8,167 bases of DNA from Candidatus Cloacimonadota bacterium (GTDB lineage Bacteria; Cloacimonadota; Cloacimonadia; Cloacimonadales; TCS61). The notes under the pieces are model-generated. The model did no database searches, was not told the origin of the DNA, and saw only the letters and a program-made list of their open reading frames with translations. Positions 6,160-8,167 of this stretch are shown here, piece by piece (the first letter of the stretch is position 1; every line of letters begins with the position of its first letter). Made by a program: the position numbers and the translations under genes. The DNA is taken from the NCBI GenBank assembly GCA_018654125.1, contig JABIME010000381.1:1-8167 (forward strand), in the 5' to 3' direction.

Positions 6160-7088
6160 TACAAATAGGCAACTAAAATTATCGATGCAATTCCAATTAA
6201 CGTAGGCCATTTTAGGAAAAATCGCATGGATTGTTCCGGTCTGAATCTTGGAAAAGCTGCTCCCACAAAAACAGAGAACATATAAATTAAAAATGTTTTT
6301 ACGACCATTATAACCAAAGCAACAAAGATATTTGCATGAGCTGCTCCACCAAAATATAGATTCATAAAAAGAACCAGTTTTGCTGATCCAAATAATCCTC
6401 TATTGGTTTGTAATGTTGCAAGAAAACTGCTATTCATCTCTATTGGAGGTCCAATTGGAATCTCCTGAGGAGCCAACACAATACTAAATGGTGAATGCAT
6501 GTTCATTCCTAAAAGCGAAATCATTGCAGCAACTACTGCCAATGGATTTGTAAATAATGTCCAATTTAGAATGCTCCCTTGTTGAGCAGCAACAATTGTT
6601 GTAATATTTAATGTATTATATTGAATAGCAAGTGCCATTACAGATAGTGCAAATGGAACTTCAAAAGTACTCATCTGAGCTAAACCTCTGGCAATTCCAA
6701 TCGGTGAATATGGATGTCCACCTTCACCTGCACCCAAAGCCATTCCCAACTGACCGAAGAAGATAAAATACATAACTAGAAGTAGATCTCCAGCCATCGA
6801 GAAATTGGAAAAAACAACCGATCCAAATATCACCGGAATAAATAGATATGTCCCAAGACCACCGGCTAAACGGAAGACAGGCCCTAAGTAATACATATAC
6901 CCATGTGAAATTGAAACTCGTCTCGCATGAGTTTGTAAAATATCAATAAACGGCTGCCAAACAGGTGGGCCATACCTTCCATGTACTCTTGCATAGATCT
7001 TTCTAACAATTCCACCTAGAATAAGCCCGTATGCAGTAGCAACAAATACAGAGATTATGGCGTATAAAATTTTTGTTGTAATATTCAT
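6159..7088 (-). CDS. nuoH-like: NuoH-like membrane subunit linking the peripheral and membrane arms
   Basis: A 309-residue, strongly hydrophobic protein of the NuoH/EchB/HycD/MbxM family, with about eight apparent membrane segments (first at roughly 5-27, last at about 292-308). It anchors the B-C-D module and passes redox energy to the antiporter subunits. Family marks are RKIYARVHGRYGPPVWQP (29-46), GIARGLAQMSTFEVP (131-145) and the closing FPRFRPEQSMRFFLKW (279-294). The acidic loop that in NuoH reads like PEAExELVxGxxxEYSG is here APQEIPIGPPIEMNSS (206-221). It keeps glutamates E209 and E217 but is otherwise divergent, so the coupling loop may contact a different site. The ATG at 7088 abuts the stop of the antiporter gene (TAAATG), with AGGAG at 7094-7098, 5 bases upstream. 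Length is slightly short of E. coli NuoH and close to the hydrogenase types. Confidence 0.93.
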   Translation of the reverse strand: MNITTKILYAIISVFVATAYGLILGGIVRKIYARVHGRYGPPVWQPFIDILQTHARRVSISHGYMYYLGPVFRLAGGLGTYLFIPVIFGSVVFSNFSMAGDLLLVMYFIFFGQLGMALGAGEGGHPYSPIGIARGLAQMSTFEVPFALSVMALAIQYNTLNITTIVAAQQGSILNWTLFTNPLAVVAAMISLLGMNMHSPFSIVLAPQEIPIGPPIEMNSSFLATLQTNRGLFGSAKLVLFMNLYFGGAAHANIFVALVIMVVKTFLIYMFSVFVGAAFPRFRPEQSMRFFLKWPTLIGIASIILVAYL

Positions 7089-8167
7089 TTACACTCCTAA
7101 AAATATATATAAAACTACAATATATAGAATAATATGCAGTAAATATGTTTGCCCGTTTCCGGTGTAAATCTGACGGAATGTACCAGCTAAAGAATTTGAC
7201 CACTCACTCACAGAACCCCAGAAGTTCTGAATTCTCGGCTTTGTAAATCCACCCAATGCTTTATACATATGAGAGAACATATTATGAGCAAAATGTGTGG
7301 TCTGTGGAGATTCCGGTCTCTCGGCAGAGAATACAATATTAAACTGCTTAACTTTCTGCATTCTGCCATTAAATAGTATCAGGAATATCAGCGGAACAAC
7401 AAAAACACCCATTGTAACCATCATCACCATATTTCCATTCCAATGACCCAATGAACTTGTTACATTGTAACCATCAATTTGAATTGTGGTCGCAAAATAA
7501 TTTCCAACAATTTCATTCAGAGGATTAATGATTAGATTCGGATACATTGAAATTGCCATAATTCCCATCATAAAAATTACTTGAGGGATTAAATACCAGA
7601 TCGGTGCTTCCTTAATATTTTGATGCTCATATTTTAATTGTCCCAAGAAGATCGTATGTATCAAGCGGTACAAATATAGGAAGCTGACGCCACTTGCAAA
7701 GAATAGAACTCCGGCTTGCAGAAACCAACCTTTTTCTATGAAGGAAGTGTAAAGTAGCCATTTAGAACCAAAACCGGATAGTGGTGGAACACCCGACACT
7801 GCAATAATTCCAATCAAAACTGAAATATATGAGATCGGCATTTTCTTAATTAATCCACCCATTTTGTACATGTCTCTTGTTCCAGTTCGATGAATAACAC
7901 CGGCTATTGCAATAAAGATCATTGCTTTGAACATAAAGTGATTTATAGAAAGATAGAGTGCTGAGATCCAACCTAAATGACTTAGAAGTCCAATAGAAGC
8001 AACGATATATCCAACCTGACTCATACTGGAATAAGCCAGAAGTTTTTTTGCATCTTCCTGAAAAGCTGCTAAAAATGCTCCGACAATTGCAGTGAGTGCA
8101 CCCAGCCAACCAATCCAGTAGAATATATTGAATGAAAATGAATGTTTTACATAGGAAATCGCAACAA
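7089..8167 (-). CDS. NuoL/NuoM/Mrp-type proton or sodium antiporter subunit (5' end off window)
   Basis: The C-terminal 358 or so residues of a multi-spanning ion-translocating subunit of the complex I/Mrp family. The frame is open to position 8167. The methionine at 8024 is internal, because 47 codons before it encode conserved family sequence (AFQEDAKKLLAYSSMSQVGY across the junction). Key translocation residues visible, in fragment numbering, are K40/K41 before LLAYSS, the lysine in HFMFKA (K80) and the lysine in SGVPPLSGFGSK (K135). Several membrane spans follow. After a soluble stretch (FNIVFSAERPESPQT and onward), a tail with IYTGNGQTY precedes a last membrane helix. That tail resembles the C-terminal extensions of HyfB/Mbx-like antiporters more than NuoM, but I cannot separate NuoL, NuoM and MrpA/D types with certainty. 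Whether H+ or Na+ moves is unknown. It directly abuts the NuoH-like gene. Confidence 0.9.
   Translation of the reverse strand, partial: VAISYVKHSFSFNIFYWIGWLGALTAIVGAFLAAFQEDAKKLLAYSSMSQVGYIVASIGLLSHLGWISALYLSINHFMFKAMIFIAIAGVIHRTGTRDMYKMGGLIKKMPISYISVLIGIIAVSGVPPLSGFGSKWLLYTSFIEKGWFLQAGVLFFASGVSFLYLYRLIHTIFLGQLKYEHQNIKEAPIWYLIPQVIFMMGIMAISMYPNLIINPLNEIVGNYFATTIQIDGYNVTSSLGHWNGNMVMMVTMGVFVVPLIFLILFNGRMQKVKQFNIVFSAERPESPQTTHFAHNMFSHMYKALGGFTKPRIQNFWGSVSEWSNSLAGTFRQIYTGNGQTYLLHIILYIVVLYIFLGV

Noticed and set aside
7003..7203. Small minus-strand frame across the antiporter/NuoH-like junction
   Set aside because: It is out of frame with both well-conserved genes and has no motif; the same holds for the frame at 7846-8109.
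3746..8167. Ordinary respiratory complex I (nuo) operon
   Set aside because: The gene order antiporter-H-B-C-D differs from the usual nuoA-N order, CxxC is kept in the D subunit, and a GltD-type fusion replaces NuoI. The right side is not visible, so this is not absolute.

Overview
The window is AT-rich bacterial DNA, packed with genes. It carries most of one long minus-strand operon for a membrane-bound, complex I-related redox complex, and one convergent plus-strand gene at the left edge. The proteins suggest an anaerobic, low-GC bacterium that lives on ferredoxin and NAD(P)H chemistry. Fermentative lineages such as Cloacimonadota or Thermotogota would fit, but the sequence contains no marker that fixes the taxonomy, so this is only a guess.

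Layout. Positions 9-890 (+) encode a radical SAM protein of the spore-photoproduct-lyase-like (SPL) family. A 46-base convergent gap follows. Everything else reads leftward from beyond the right edge. In transcription order it is: the 3' part of a NuoL/M/Mrp-type antiporter gene (8167-7089), a NuoH-like subunit (7088-6159), a NuoB-like subunit (6148-5507), a NuoC-like subunit (5498-4938), a NuoD-like subunit (4945-3746), a ferredoxin/GltD-type FAD-NAD(P)H fusion protein (3746-1977), a tandem CBS-domain protein (1968-1507) and a LOG-family phosphoribohydrolase (1506-937). Gaps between these genes run from an 8-base overlap to 10 bases. Almost every ribosome binding site lies in or next to the stop of the preceding gene, so all eight genes probably share one transcript. 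Its promoter lies outside the window.

How the genes work together. The order antiporter-H-B-C-D-I is the core order of Ech, Mbh and Mbx/Mbs energy-converting complexes. Here the NuoI-type two-cluster ferredoxin is fused to a GltD-type flavoprotein that binds FAD and a pyridine nucleotide. The complex is probably not a [NiFe] hydrogenase. The large-subunit homologue keeps the N-terminal CxxC (C94, C97), but its C-terminal CxxC has become C-P-P-E. The small-subunit homologue shows only three of the four N2 cluster cysteines. This combination suggests an energy-converting hydrogenase-related complex in which the terminal Fe-S cluster has an open or unusual ligand, as proposed for the archaeal sulfur reductase Mbs, and which exchanges electrons with NAD(P)H through its own flavin module while pumping ions. 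The substrate cannot be read from the sequence.

The two downstream genes (CBS and LOG) both belong to families linked to adenine nucleotides. They may regulate the complex or may simply ride on the same transcript. I saw no tRNA, rRNA, CRISPR array, insertion sequence or riboswitch. The only non-coding stretch of note is the short convergent gap at 891-936.
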